From JANOQP01 sp044227705 (GTDB lineage Bacteria; Bacteroidota; Bacteroidia; Chitinophagales; Saprospiraceae): a stretch of DNA of 5,000 bases. The notes beneath the pieces were generated by a model. It saw only the letters and a program-made list of their open reading frames with translations. It had not been told where the DNA came from and did not search any database. Of this stretch, positions 1-5,000 are shown piece by piece. The stretch lies in assembly GCA_044227705.1 (NCBI GenBank), contig JBGAWE010000281.1, positions 1-5,000 on the forward strand. Reading direction: 5' to 3'. A program made the translations under genes and the position numbers. How positions within the stretch are numbered: position 1 is the first letter of the stretch; every line of letters begins with the position of its first letter.

Positions 1-85
1 CTTGTGGTGCGAGTGTTTTCGCCTGGCGCATCTCGCCGATGGCTGGGCCGGGCCGGTTCTCTTTGAGAATCAATCTTTTGCGCAC
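1..85 (-). other. Possible 5' end of a leftward gene cut by the window edge
   Basis: This stretch is mostly unassigned. On the reverse strand a frame opens with GTG at 85-83 and runs without a stop to position 1. It would encode a 28-residue N-terminus beginning V/M-R-K-R-L-I-L-K-E-N and continuing through P-G-P-A-I-G-E-M-R-Q. An internal ATG at 33-31 is an alternative start. The frame has GC-rich third positions, as in the neighbouring genes, but so do competing frames here: a forward frame stops at 64-66 and another stays open through the region. The GTG directly follows the T-run of the terminator at 86-120, leaving little room for a promoter or leader. I do not recognise the peptide, and the fragment is too short to call a gene. 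Confidence 0.15.
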
Positions 86-120
86 AAAAAAAGGCCCTTC
101 GGATTGCTCCGTCAGGCCCC
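86..120 (-). terminator. Intrinsic terminator downstream of the ArsR-family gene
   Basis: Read on the reverse strand, the RNA forms an outer stem of GGCCU against GGGCC (four GC pairs and one U-G). An internal loop of two mismatches follows (G/A and A/A), then a 4-bp CGGA/UCCG stem capped by GCAA, a GNRA tetraloop. Seven uridines follow immediately (the A-run at 86-92 on the forward strand). It lies about 50 bases past the regulator's stop codon, where its terminator would be expected. There is no comparable T-run on the other side, so it should act only on leftward transcription. Confidence 0.75.
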
Positions 121-171
121 TTCGCGCTTCAGTGTGAGGGATGAAAAAGTTGGTTTCAGGTCTCGTTTCGG

Positions 172-501
172 TCAGCCCTTTTCGGGCACCTCGATGTGCA
201 TGAAATCGCCGACCGCCCGTTGCGCCTCGGCGACCTTTTCATAGTCCACTCCGTAGTGGATGTACTTCCCCGCCCGTTCAGTCTGCACCAGTCCGGTCGA
301 GCGCAGGATGCGCAGGTGCTGCGAGGTGATGCTCTGCTCGAGCTGGAGGTCGCTGTAAATCTTGTTGACGTGGACGCTCTTGTTGGTGTCGATGAACTGC
401 AGTATTCGCAGCCGAAGGGGGTGCGCCAGTGCTCTCAAGACCTCTGTCGAGGACTTGATTTTGTCCTGGCTCATGCCGTTTTTGGAAGCAGTTTTCCGCA
501 T
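172..501 (-). CDS. ArsR/SmtB-family winged-helix transcriptional regulator
   Basis: A 109-residue DNA-binding protein of the ArsR/SmtB type, expected to act as a cytoplasmic homodimer that represses or activates nearby promoters. Visible features: a first helix with LRALAHPLRLRILQFI (residues 22-37), typical of the family; a helix-turn-helix with recognition helix around EQSITSQHLRILRSTGL (55-71); and a beta-wing VQTERAGKYIHYGV (72-85), followed by a C-terminal helix. The protein has no cysteine and lacks the ELCVCDL-type metal site of ArsR/SmtB metal sensors, so it probably does not sense thiophilic metals; the signal is unknown. The frame stays open upstream to 699, but that extension is low-complexity and Arg-rich and unlike the family, so I reject it. 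An ATG at 474 (Met10, MSQDKIKSS) is a credible alternative start, giving 100 residues: the AT-rich promoter-like stretch lies directly against the ATG at 501, and A-rich sequence precedes 474. No target gene is evident in the window. Confidence 0.9.
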   Translation of the reverse strand: MRKTASKNGMSQDKIKSSTEVLRALAHPLRLRILQFIDTNKSVHVNKIYSDLQLEQSITSQHLRILRSTGLVQTERAGKYIHYGVDYEKVAEAQRAVGDFMHIEVPEKG

Positions 502-504
502 AGC

Positions 505-525
505 GTTTAGAAAATAGATAGTATG
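505..525 (-). promoter_or_regulatory. Probable promoter/operator region of the ArsR-family gene
   Basis: An abruptly AT-rich patch in otherwise GC-rich sequence, just upstream of the regulator's start. On the reverse strand it reads ATACTATCTATTTTCTAAA. TATTTTCT (516-509) is a partial match to the Bacteroidota -7 element TAnnTTTG. The 11-mer ATACTATCTAT (524-514) has ATA/TAT symmetric ends and could be part of an autoregulatory operator, since ArsR proteins commonly bind AT-rich dyads over their own promoters. No convincing -33 element is visible. If the -7 call is right, transcription would begin close to 501, which favours translation from the ATG at 474. Confidence 0.3.
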
Positions 526-804
526 TGATGAGTCGTCGCCGCGCCCGTGGGGGATGCGGGGTTTGTTCCTCGAAAAAAGTCCCTCGTGCCGCCGGGTGGC
601 CGACGGCAGGTTGTGTCTGTCTTCAGGATTATTCGATGGCAGCAATCCCCTCCCGCCGAGGGCGGAAATCGGGGCGCGGACGGGCAAGTTTTCTCTCAAA
701 AAACACAGGCCGGGGTTGGCGATTTTTTCTCATGCGAATTCCCCGAATTGTCGCCCGTCAGGCAAAAGTGGAGAACGCCATCCGTTCGACAAAAGATTAA
801 TTTC
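526..804. other. GC-rich intergenic region without a supportable gene
   Basis: Several frames are open here on both strands, which GC-rich sequence gives by chance. Their products are Arg/Ser/Pro/Gly-rich, do not resemble any family I know, and overlap one another. The only small structure I see is a 5-bp GC hairpin at 653-665 (CCGCC, GAG loop, GGCGG) with no T-run. The region separates the fumC terminator from the regulator's promoter. It may be regulatory or leader sequence, or decayed coding sequence; I see nothing that decides. Confidence 0.5.
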
Positions 805-843
805 AAAAAAAAAGCCATCGCACCAAAATTGGCACGATGGCTT
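805..843 (-). terminator. Intrinsic terminator of fumC
   Basis: A perfect 9-bp inverted repeat, AAGCCATCG (812-820) and CGATGGCTT (835-843), encloses a 14-base interior that can itself pair partly (CC/GG and AA/TT). On the reverse strand the hairpin runs straight into nine uridines (A-run 805-813). It begins about 35 bases after the fumarase stop codon. The T-richness on the opposite side (845-852) is weak, so it acts mainly on leftward transcripts. Confidence 0.88.
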
Positions 844-878
844 ATGGTTTTTGCCGAAAACCGGCCCCAAAAAACCGC

Positions 879-2279
879 TCACCCAATTTTTCCAACCATT
901 GCCTCCGGTTTCACCCACGCATCGAAGTCGGCTTCGGAGACCAATCCGAGGGCCGCGGCGGCTGCTTTCAGGGTCGTCCCGTTCTTGTGCGCGGTCTTCG
1001 CGATGAGGGCCGCGTTGTCGTACCCAATCTTCGTGTTGAGGGCCGTGACGAGCATCAGCGACTGCTCGAGTTGTTGCTGAATCCGGGCCGTGTTCGGCTC
1101 GATTCCGATGGCGCATTTGTCGTTGAAACTGACCGCCGCGTCGCCCAGCAAACGGGCCGAGAGTAGGAAGTTGTAAATCATCATCGGCTTGAATACGTTC
1201 AGCTCGAAATGGCCCATTGCGCCGCCGATGTTGATGGCCACGTCGTTGCCCATGACCTGCGCACAGACCATCGTCATCGCCTCCGGCTGCGTAGGGTTGA
1301 CCTTGCCCGGCATGATGGACGACCCCGGCTCGTTGTCGGGGATGATGATTTCGCCGATGCCCGAGCGCGGGCCGCTGGAGAGCATCCGAATGTCGTTCGC
1401 GATTTTCATCAAACTGACGGCGACTGTCTTCAACGCCCCGTGCGACTCGACAATCGCGTCGTGCGCGGCGAGCGACTCGAACTTGTTGGGCGCCGTCACG
1501 AAGGGCAGCCCCGTCAGCTCCGCGATTTTGGCCGCGACGAGTTCCGAGTAGCCGTCCGGCGCGTTCAATCCGGTGCCGACGGCCGTGCCGCCTAGGGCCA
1601 GTTCGGAGAGGTGCGGCAAGGTGTTTTTTATCGCCCGGATGCCGTGGTCGAGCTGCGCGACATAGCCAGAAATCTCCTGCCCGAGCGTCAGCGGCGTCGC
1701 GTCCTGAAAGTGGGTGCGGCCGATTTTCACGCAGCGCATGTTCTCCAAAGCCTTGACGTTCAACGTGTTGCGCAATTTTTCCAGCCCCGGCAGTGTCACC
1801 TCGACGAGCATTTTGTAGGCCGCGATGTGCATCGCCGTCGGGAAGGTGTCGTTCGACGACTGGCTCTTGTTCACGTCGTCGTTCGGGTGGAGGGCCTTCT
1901 TTTCGTCGAGCAAACTGCCGCCCGTCAGGACGTGGCCGCGCCCGGCGACGACCTCGTTGACGTTCATGTTCGACTGCGTCCCGCTGCCCGTCTGCCAGAC
2001 AACGAGGGGGAATTCCGTGTCAAGTCTTCCCTCCGAAATCTCGTCGCAGACGCGGCCGATGAGATCAGCTTTTTCCTTTGAAAGCACCCCGAGGTCGAGG
2101 TTGGTGAGCGCGGCGGCCTTCTTCAAAACGGCGAAGGCGCGGATGATTTCGACGGGCATATGGGTGCCTGGGCCGCCGATCTTGAAGTTGTTCTTCGAGC
2201 GCTCGGTCTGCGCGGCGTAGTAGGCGTTCACCGGCACCCGGACCTCGCCGAGGGAGTCTTTTTCGATTCTGTAATCCAT
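879..2279 (-). CDS. fumC: Class II fumarate hydratase (fumarase C)
   Basis: Cytoplasmic homotetrameric, iron-independent enzyme of the TCA cycle that interconverts fumarate and L-malate. At 466 residues it is nearly the same length as E. coli FumC (467). Family motifs are all present in order: the N-terminal substrate-loop region with GSGTQSNMN (98-106); SSNDTFPTAMHIA (141-153); GRTHFQDATPLTLGQE (187-202), where His190 corresponds to E. coli His188; and the superfamily signature GSSIMPGKVNP (319-329), where Ser320, Lys326 and Asn328 match the catalytic-loop Ser318, Lys324 and Asn326. The C-terminal domain (about 395-466) includes GYDNAALIAKTAHKNGTTLKAAA. The GSGTQSN and full FumC-type motifs argue against aspartase or argininosuccinate lyase, the nearest relatives. 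The start at 2279 gives the expected MDYRIEKDSLGEVRVP opening, and the purine-rich AAAGAAGAATA lies just upstream. It is transcribed alone, with its own terminator and a divergent neighbour. Confidence 0.98.
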   Translation of the reverse strand: MDYRIEKDSLGEVRVPVNAYYAAQTERSKNNFKIGGPGTHMPVEIIRAFAVLKKAAALTNLDLGVLSKEKADLIGRVCDEISEGRLDTEFPLVVWQTGSGTQSNMNVNEVVAGRGHVLTGGSLLDEKKALHPNDDVNKSQSSNDTFPTAMHIAAYKMLVEVTLPGLEKLRNTLNVKALENMRCVKIGRTHFQDATPLTLGQEISGYVAQLDHGIRAIKNTLPHLSELALGGTAVGTGLNAPDGYSELVAAKIAELTGLPFVTAPNKFESLAAHDAIVESHGALKTVAVSLMKIANDIRMLSSGPRSGIGEIIIPDNEPGSSIMPGKVNPTQPEAMTMVCAQVMGNDVAINIGGAMGHFELNVFKPMMIYNFLLSARLLGDAAVSFNDKCAIGIEPNTARIQQQLEQSLMLVTALNTKIGYDNAALIAKTAHKNGTTLKAAAAALGLVSEADFDAWVKPEAMVGKIG

Positions 2280-2304
2280 TATTCTTCTTTAAAAAATTGA
2301 GCCG

Positions 2305-2312
2305 TGAAGGTA
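2305..2312 (-). promoter_or_regulatory. Candidate -7 promoter element for fumC
   Basis: On the reverse strand this reads TACCTTCA, matching five of the six fixed positions of the Bacteroidota -7 consensus TAnnTTTG, with C in place of the third T and A in place of G counted against it. It is therefore a weak match. It sits about 25 bases before the fumC ATG, a reasonable leader distance. I see no clear -33 TTTG at the right spacing. Confidence 0.25.
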
Positions 2313-2317
2313 GGTGC

Positions 2318-2335
2318 CACAGGTTTTAGGCCGTG
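2318..2335. repeat. Degenerate dyad element, left copy
   Basis: CACAGGTTTTAGGCCGTG agrees at 13 of 18 positions with the stronger dyad at 2350-2367. The outer CAC/GTG ends are kept but the inner symmetry is imperfect. The two centres are 32 bp apart, about three helical turns. It lies just upstream of the candidate fumC promoter motif. It may be the weaker half of a paired operator, or a decayed copy of a short palindromic repeat. Confidence 0.35.
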
Positions 2336-2349
2336 AGGAGATGAACAAT

Positions 2350-2367
2350 CACAGCTTAAAAGCTGTG
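2350..2367. repeat. Inverted repeat in the divergent promoter region
   Basis: Perfect 8-bp arms CACAGCTT and AAGCTGTG are separated by AA. There is no T-run after it and it sits between divergent genes, so it is not a terminator. It lies 10 bases upstream of the TACCTTTG motif, where the -33 region of that promoter would fall, which is a natural position for an operator. A short dispersed palindromic repeat is the main alternative. The symmetry is directly visible; a binding protein is not. Confidence 0.7.
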
Positions 2368-2377
2368 CCATACGACT

Positions 2378-2385
2378 TACCTTTG
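2378..2385 (+). promoter_or_regulatory. Bacteroidota-type -7 promoter element for the lytic transglycosylase
   Basis: TACCTTTG is an exact match to the TAnnTTTG -7 consensus used by the primary sigma factor of Bacteroidota. A start of transcription a few bases downstream would fall near 2390, on top of the first possible ATG. It therefore supports the second ATG at 2417 as the translation start, giving a leader of about 25 bases. A matching -33 TTTG is not obvious; that position is occupied by the dyad at 2350-2367. Confidence 0.45.
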
Positions 2386-2416
2386 CCCCATGAATCGCAC
2401 TGACAATCAATCGTTT

Positions 2417-3328
2417 ATGAGCAACAAGGTTCTTATCGCCCTCAACGTCAGCCTCGCCGCCGTCCTCTCGTGGGCCATTTTCTCGTCCTACAAAAACGAC
2501 GACCAGAAGGGCTACGGCGCGGCCACGCCGCCACAGGCCATCCGCACGTTCAACCTCGAGGGCAAGAAGTTCGACCTCTGCGGCGACCCGCTGCCCATCG
2601 AGGAGCGCGACGTCCGCCAGCGCCTCGACCGGGAGCTTGTGCAGAACGTCTACTCGCACAGCTCGACCTTGATGGCCATCAAAAGGGCGAACGCGCTCTT
2701 CCCCGTCATCGAGCCGATTTTGAAAGAGGAGGGCGTGCCGGATGATTTGAAATACCTCGCCGTCGCCGAAAGCGGGCTGACGAACGCCGTCTCGCCCGCC
2801 AATGCGAAGGGCGTCTGGCAGTTTATCGGGAGTGCCGGCGAGCAGTACGGCCTCCAAATTTCAAAGGAGGTTGACGAGCGCTATCACCTCGAAAAGGCGA
2901 CCCATGCCGCGGCCAAATACCTCCGCGACCTCCACCAAAAATTCGGCTCGTGGTACCTCGCTGCCGCCGCCTACAACGGCGGTGCTGGCCGCATCTCGGA
3001 AGAGCTTGCCAACCAGCGGGCCAAGACTTTTTGGGAGATGAACCTCGCCGCCGAGGAGACCATGCGCTACCCCCTGCGCATCGTGGCGATAAAAGAAGTG
3101 ATGCAGCACCCGGCCGACTATGAGTACGTCATCGAGGACAGCCACCTCTACCCGCCGGTCGAGGATTTTTCGACCATCGAGGTGAGCGGGCCGGTTGAAA
3201 ATTGGGGCGACTTCGCCCAGAAATATGGGACGAACTACCGGCAGCTAAAGCTCCTAAACCCCTGGCTCATCGCCTCCACTTTGACGAACAAGGAGAAGAA
3301 GACGTATCAAGTCCGGGTCCCGAAGTGA
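2417..3328 (+). CDS. Membrane-anchored lytic transglycosylase (SLT/GH23 family, MltD-like) with C-terminal LysM-like domain
   Basis: Cleaves the MurNAc-GlcNAc bond of peptidoglycan, forming 1,6-anhydro-MurNAc, in the periplasm. From Met at 2417 the protein has 303 residues. A short basic start and a hydrophobic segment VLIALNVSLAAVLSWAIF (5-22) form a signal-anchor; no lipobox cysteine follows. The catalytic SLT domain covers roughly 86-226. It holds catalytic Glu118 in AVAESGLTNAVSPANAKGVW (115-134), followed by QFIGSAGEQYGL and, further on, AAAAYNGG (182-189), all hallmark motifs of the family. Residues about 259-303 (VENWGDFAQKYGTNYRQLKLLNPW..., ending YQVRVPK) look like a divergent single LysM, a peptidoglycan-binding fold, giving an SLT-LysM order like MltD. 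The frame is also open from an ATG at 2390 (312 residues). I prefer 2417 because the promoter motif ends at 2385 and the anchor then lies at the N-terminus. The next gene starts 21 bases after the stop, suggesting cotranscription. Confidence 0.93.
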   Translation: MSNKVLIALNVSLAAVLSWAIFSSYKNDDQKGYGAATPPQAIRTFNLEGKKFDLCGDPLPIEERDVRQRLDRELVQNVYSHSSTLMAIKRANALFPVIEPILKEEGVPDDLKYLAVAESGLTNAVSPANAKGVWQFIGSAGEQYGLQISKEVDERYHLEKATHAAAKYLRDLHQKFGSWYLAAAAYNGGAGRISEELANQRAKTFWEMNLAAEETMRYPLRIVAIKEVMQHPADYEYVIEDSHLYPPVEDFSTIEVSGPVENWGDFAQKYGTNYRQLKLLNPWLIASTLTNKEKKTYQVRVPK

Positions 3329-3339
3329 ACGGGTTGAGC

Positions 3340-3344
3340 GGAGG
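3340..3344 (+). promoter_or_regulatory. Shine-Dalgarno sequence of the CotH-family gene
   Basis: GGAGG lies 5 bases before the ATG at 3350 and fixes that start; an in-frame TGA at 3335-3337 rules out any longer protein. Strong Shine-Dalgarno sites are uncommon in Bacteroidota, and the other genes here lack one. It could allow independent re-initiation on a shared transcript with the upstream gene. Confidence 0.6.
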
Positions 3345-3349
3345 TCGCC

Positions 3350-4969
3350 ATGAGAAATCCATTGCCCATCCTGTTTTTGTTGACCGTCGCCGACCTGCCC
3401 GGGCAAGTATTAACGACCTCAAACCTGCCCATCGTTTCCATAAAAACGGGCGGGCAGACCATCCCTGACGAGCCGAAGTTGACGGCCCGGATGCACATCG
3501 TCGAACCGTCCGGCGGGCTGGCGATTTTGGCCGATACGGCTAACCTCCCGTCCGAGTTCATCGGCATCGAAAAGCGCGGCACGACCAGCCAGCAGCAATT
3601 TCCCAAAGTCGGCTTTGCCATCGAGACGAGGGATTCGACGGGCGCATCGAAGAACATCGAGCCTTTGGGCTTTCCAAAAGAGAACGACTGGGTCTTGGTC
3701 GGCCCGTACAATGACAAGTCGCTGATGCGCGACGCGCTCGCCTATTCAATCGCCTCTGAATCAATGGTTTATGCGCCTCGGGCAAGCTTTGTTGAGCTTG
3801 TCGTCGACGATGATTATCGGGGGGTCTATCTTTTCACGGAGAAAATCAAGCGGGACAAAAACCGGGTCAACATCTCCAAACTCAATCCGACGGACACCTC
3901 GGGCGACCAGTTGACCGGTGGATACATCCTCAAATTGGACAAGCTGACGGGCAGCGGTTTCGACGGTTGGGCGAGCGGTTTTGCCCCCTCGCCGGGCGCG
4001 GCGCAGCGGAGTTTTTTTCAATACCACTACCCAAAGCCCGACCAAATCGCGGCTGAGCAAAAGGCTTACATCCAAAGTTTCATCGAGGAGATGGAAGCCG
4101 CCTTTTCGGGCGATGATTTCAAAGACTCGGTTGACGGCTACGAGCGATTCATCGACGTCGACTCGTGGCTCGGCTATCTTTTCGTCAACGAGGCGACGAA
4201 GAACCTTGACGCTTATCGCCTTTCCACTTTCATGTTCAAAGACCGCCATTCGGCCGATGGGCGGCTGTACATGGGGCCTGTCTGGGACTTCAACATCGCC
4301 TTTGGCATCAGCGGTTTTTGCCAATCCGGGCCGAGCGAGGGCTGGGCGTTCGACATCATCAAAGAGTATTGTCCAGAGGACGAATGGCAGGTTCCTTTTT
4401 GGTGGAAGCGGCTTTTGTCCGACCCTCGATTTTTGGGAAAAATGGCCTCAAAATGGCGTAATTTGAGAGCCGGGGCATGGAGCGACGAACATATGCTCGG
4501 CACAATCGACTCCATGCAAAACCTGCTTGCCGAGGCGCAGGCTCGGAACTTTGAGCGCTGGCCAATCTTGGGCAATTACGTCTGGCCCGATTACGACATC
4601 GGCCCGACGTGGGAATCGGAGGTTGCCTACCTCCGCCGCTGGCTTGCCGACCGGCTGCACTGGATGGACGGCCAAATCGAGGCTTTCGACCTGAACGCCC
4701 CGCCCCGTCAGCCCCTCAAATCGACGCGGCCGATGCCGAACCCTGCCCGAGGGGCGACGGTTTTCGATTATCAGACGGACAGTTTCGTTGATTTGCAGCT
4801 CGAATTGCTCGACGCCTCTGGGCGTCTGGTCGAACGACAGCGGGAGCTTCCGACGGGGAGGAACGCCCGGTTCGAGTTGCCTCTGCCTCCGGTCGCCGGG
4901 GTCTATTATTATCGATTCCAGTTGGCCGGTTCAACGGCCGCGACGGGGAAGATTGTGGTCATGCCATGA
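3350..4969 (+). CDS. CotH-family kinase-like protein, secreted by the type IX system
   Basis: A 539-residue extracytoplasmic protein with the CotH kinase-like fold. In Bacillus, CotH phosphorylates spore-coat proteins; substrates of the bacteroidotal homologues are unknown. The N-terminus has a short hydrophobic signal-like segment (LPILFLLTVADLPGQ, 5-19), then VLTTSNLPIVSIKTGG, the usual opening of these secreted CotH proteins. Core motifs: RGTTSQQQFPKVGFAIE (76-92); LGFPKENDWVLVGPYNDKSL (106-125) with MRDALAY; a beta-hairpin DDDYRGVYLFTEKIK (153-167); GGYILKLDK (190-198); and the putative active-site region NEATKNLDAYRLSTFMFKDR (280-299) through GPVWDFNIAFG (309-319), with Asp287, Asp313 and Asn315 as candidate metal/ATP-site residues by family analogy. 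Residues about 461-539 form a T9SS type A sorting domain: PMPNPARG, LLDASGRLV, VAGVYYYRF and terminal GKIVVMP. This domain is normally removed on export across the outer membrane. The gene is complete and probably cotranscribed with the lytic transglycosylase. Kinase activity is inferred, not shown. Confidence 0.93.
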   Translation: MRNPLPILFLLTVADLPGQVLTTSNLPIVSIKTGGQTIPDEPKLTARMHIVEPSGGLAILADTANLPSEFIGIEKRGTTSQQQFPKVGFAIETRDSTGASKNIEPLGFPKENDWVLVGPYNDKSLMRDALAYSIASESMVYAPRASFVELVVDDDYRGVYLFTEKIKRDKNRVNISKLNPTDTSGDQLTGGYILKLDKLTGSGFDGWASGFAPSPGAAQRSFFQYHYPKPDQIAAEQKAYIQSFIEEMEAAFSGDDFKDSVDGYERFIDVDSWLGYLFVNEATKNLDAYRLSTFMFKDRHSADGRLYMGPVWDFNIAFGISGFCQSGPSEGWAFDIIKEYCPEDEWQVPFWWKRLLSDPRFLGKMASKWRNLRAGAWSDEHMLGTIDSMQNLLAEAQARNFERWPILGNYVWPDYDIGPTWESEVAYLRRWLADRLHWMDGQIEAFDLNAPPRQPLKSTRPMPNPARGATVFDYQTDSFVDLQLELLDASGRLVERQRELPTGRNARFELPLPPVAGVYYYRFQLAGSTAATGKIVVMP

Positions 4970-5000
4970 CTCCGGTTTTTGAAAAAACAATCGGCCCGAG

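Noticed and set aside
502..699. 66-residue N-terminal extension of the ArsR-family frame
   Set aside because: The frame is open, but the extension is low-complexity and Arg/Pro-rich, crosses the AT-rich promoter-like patch, and would make the protein much longer than the family norm.
525..800. Forward-strand open frames between the regulator and fumC
   Set aside because: Three overlapping frames are open with Arg/Ser/Cys-rich products of no recognisable family. One begins inside the probable regulator promoter and others run into the fumC terminator. This is expected by chance in GC-rich DNA.
1189..2220. Long forward-strand open frames opposite fumC
   Set aside because: They are antisense shadows of a highly conserved gene; the products are rich in Arg, Val and His and have no family features.
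2279..2857. 192-residue reverse-strand frame overlapping the transglycosylase and ending at the fumC start
   Set aside because: It is antisense to the catalytic SLT domain, spans the divergent promoter region and has no recognisable motifs.
3761..4324. 187-residue reverse-strand frame within the CotH-family gene
   Set aside because: It is the antisense shadow of conserved CotH motifs; the forward frame carries every family feature.
4972..4994. Possible terminator after the CotH-family gene (GTTTTT-GA-AAAAAC inside CCG/CGG)
   Set aside because: The inverted repeat is almost all A/T and is not followed by a T-run, so it is not a convincing intrinsic terminator. The true one may lie beyond the window.
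1..5000. CRISPR array, insertion sequence, tRNA, phage or defence genes
   Set aside because: No regularly spaced repeats, transposase or integrase motifs, cloverleaf-like sequence or target-site duplications were seen.

Overview
The window reads as an ordinary chromosomal segment of a fairly GC-rich member of the Bacteroidota. The main evidence is the last gene: a secreted CotH-like protein that ends in a recognisable type IX secretion (T9SS) C-terminal sorting domain, a system essentially confined to this phylum. A TACCTTTG motif, matching the Bacteroidota -7 promoter consensus TAnnTTTG, in front of the third gene fits this. The GC content and protein style would suit a Saprospiria/Lewinella-type lineage, but that placement is inference only.

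Layout from left to right. Positions 1-85 hold no gene I can firmly support; a reverse-strand reading frame could be the first 28 codons of a gene that runs off the left edge. A reverse-strand terminator at 86-120 closes a small ArsR-family regulator (172-501, minus). About 300 bases of GC-rich sequence without a convincing gene follow (502-804). A second clear reverse-strand terminator (805-843) then closes fumC, a complete class II fumarase (879-2279, minus). A 110-137 bp divergent intergenic region separates fumC from a rightward pair: a membrane-anchored SLT/LysM lytic transglycosylase (2417-3328, or from 2390) and, 21 bp later, the CotH-family T9SS protein (3350-4969).

The regulator and fumarase point left and are separated by fumC's own terminator, so each is probably a single-gene unit. 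The two rightward genes are close enough to be one transcript, and both act outside the cytoplasm: one cleaves peptidoglycan, the other is a kinase-fold protein predicted to be exported to the cell surface. Whether they work together is not shown by the sequence.

I found no CRISPR array, mobile element, tRNA, rRNA or defence locus. The least ordinary part is the divergent intergenic region, with two related 18-bp dyad elements whose centres lie 32 bp apart between two opposed promoter-like motifs. I see no strong case for a new biological system here.
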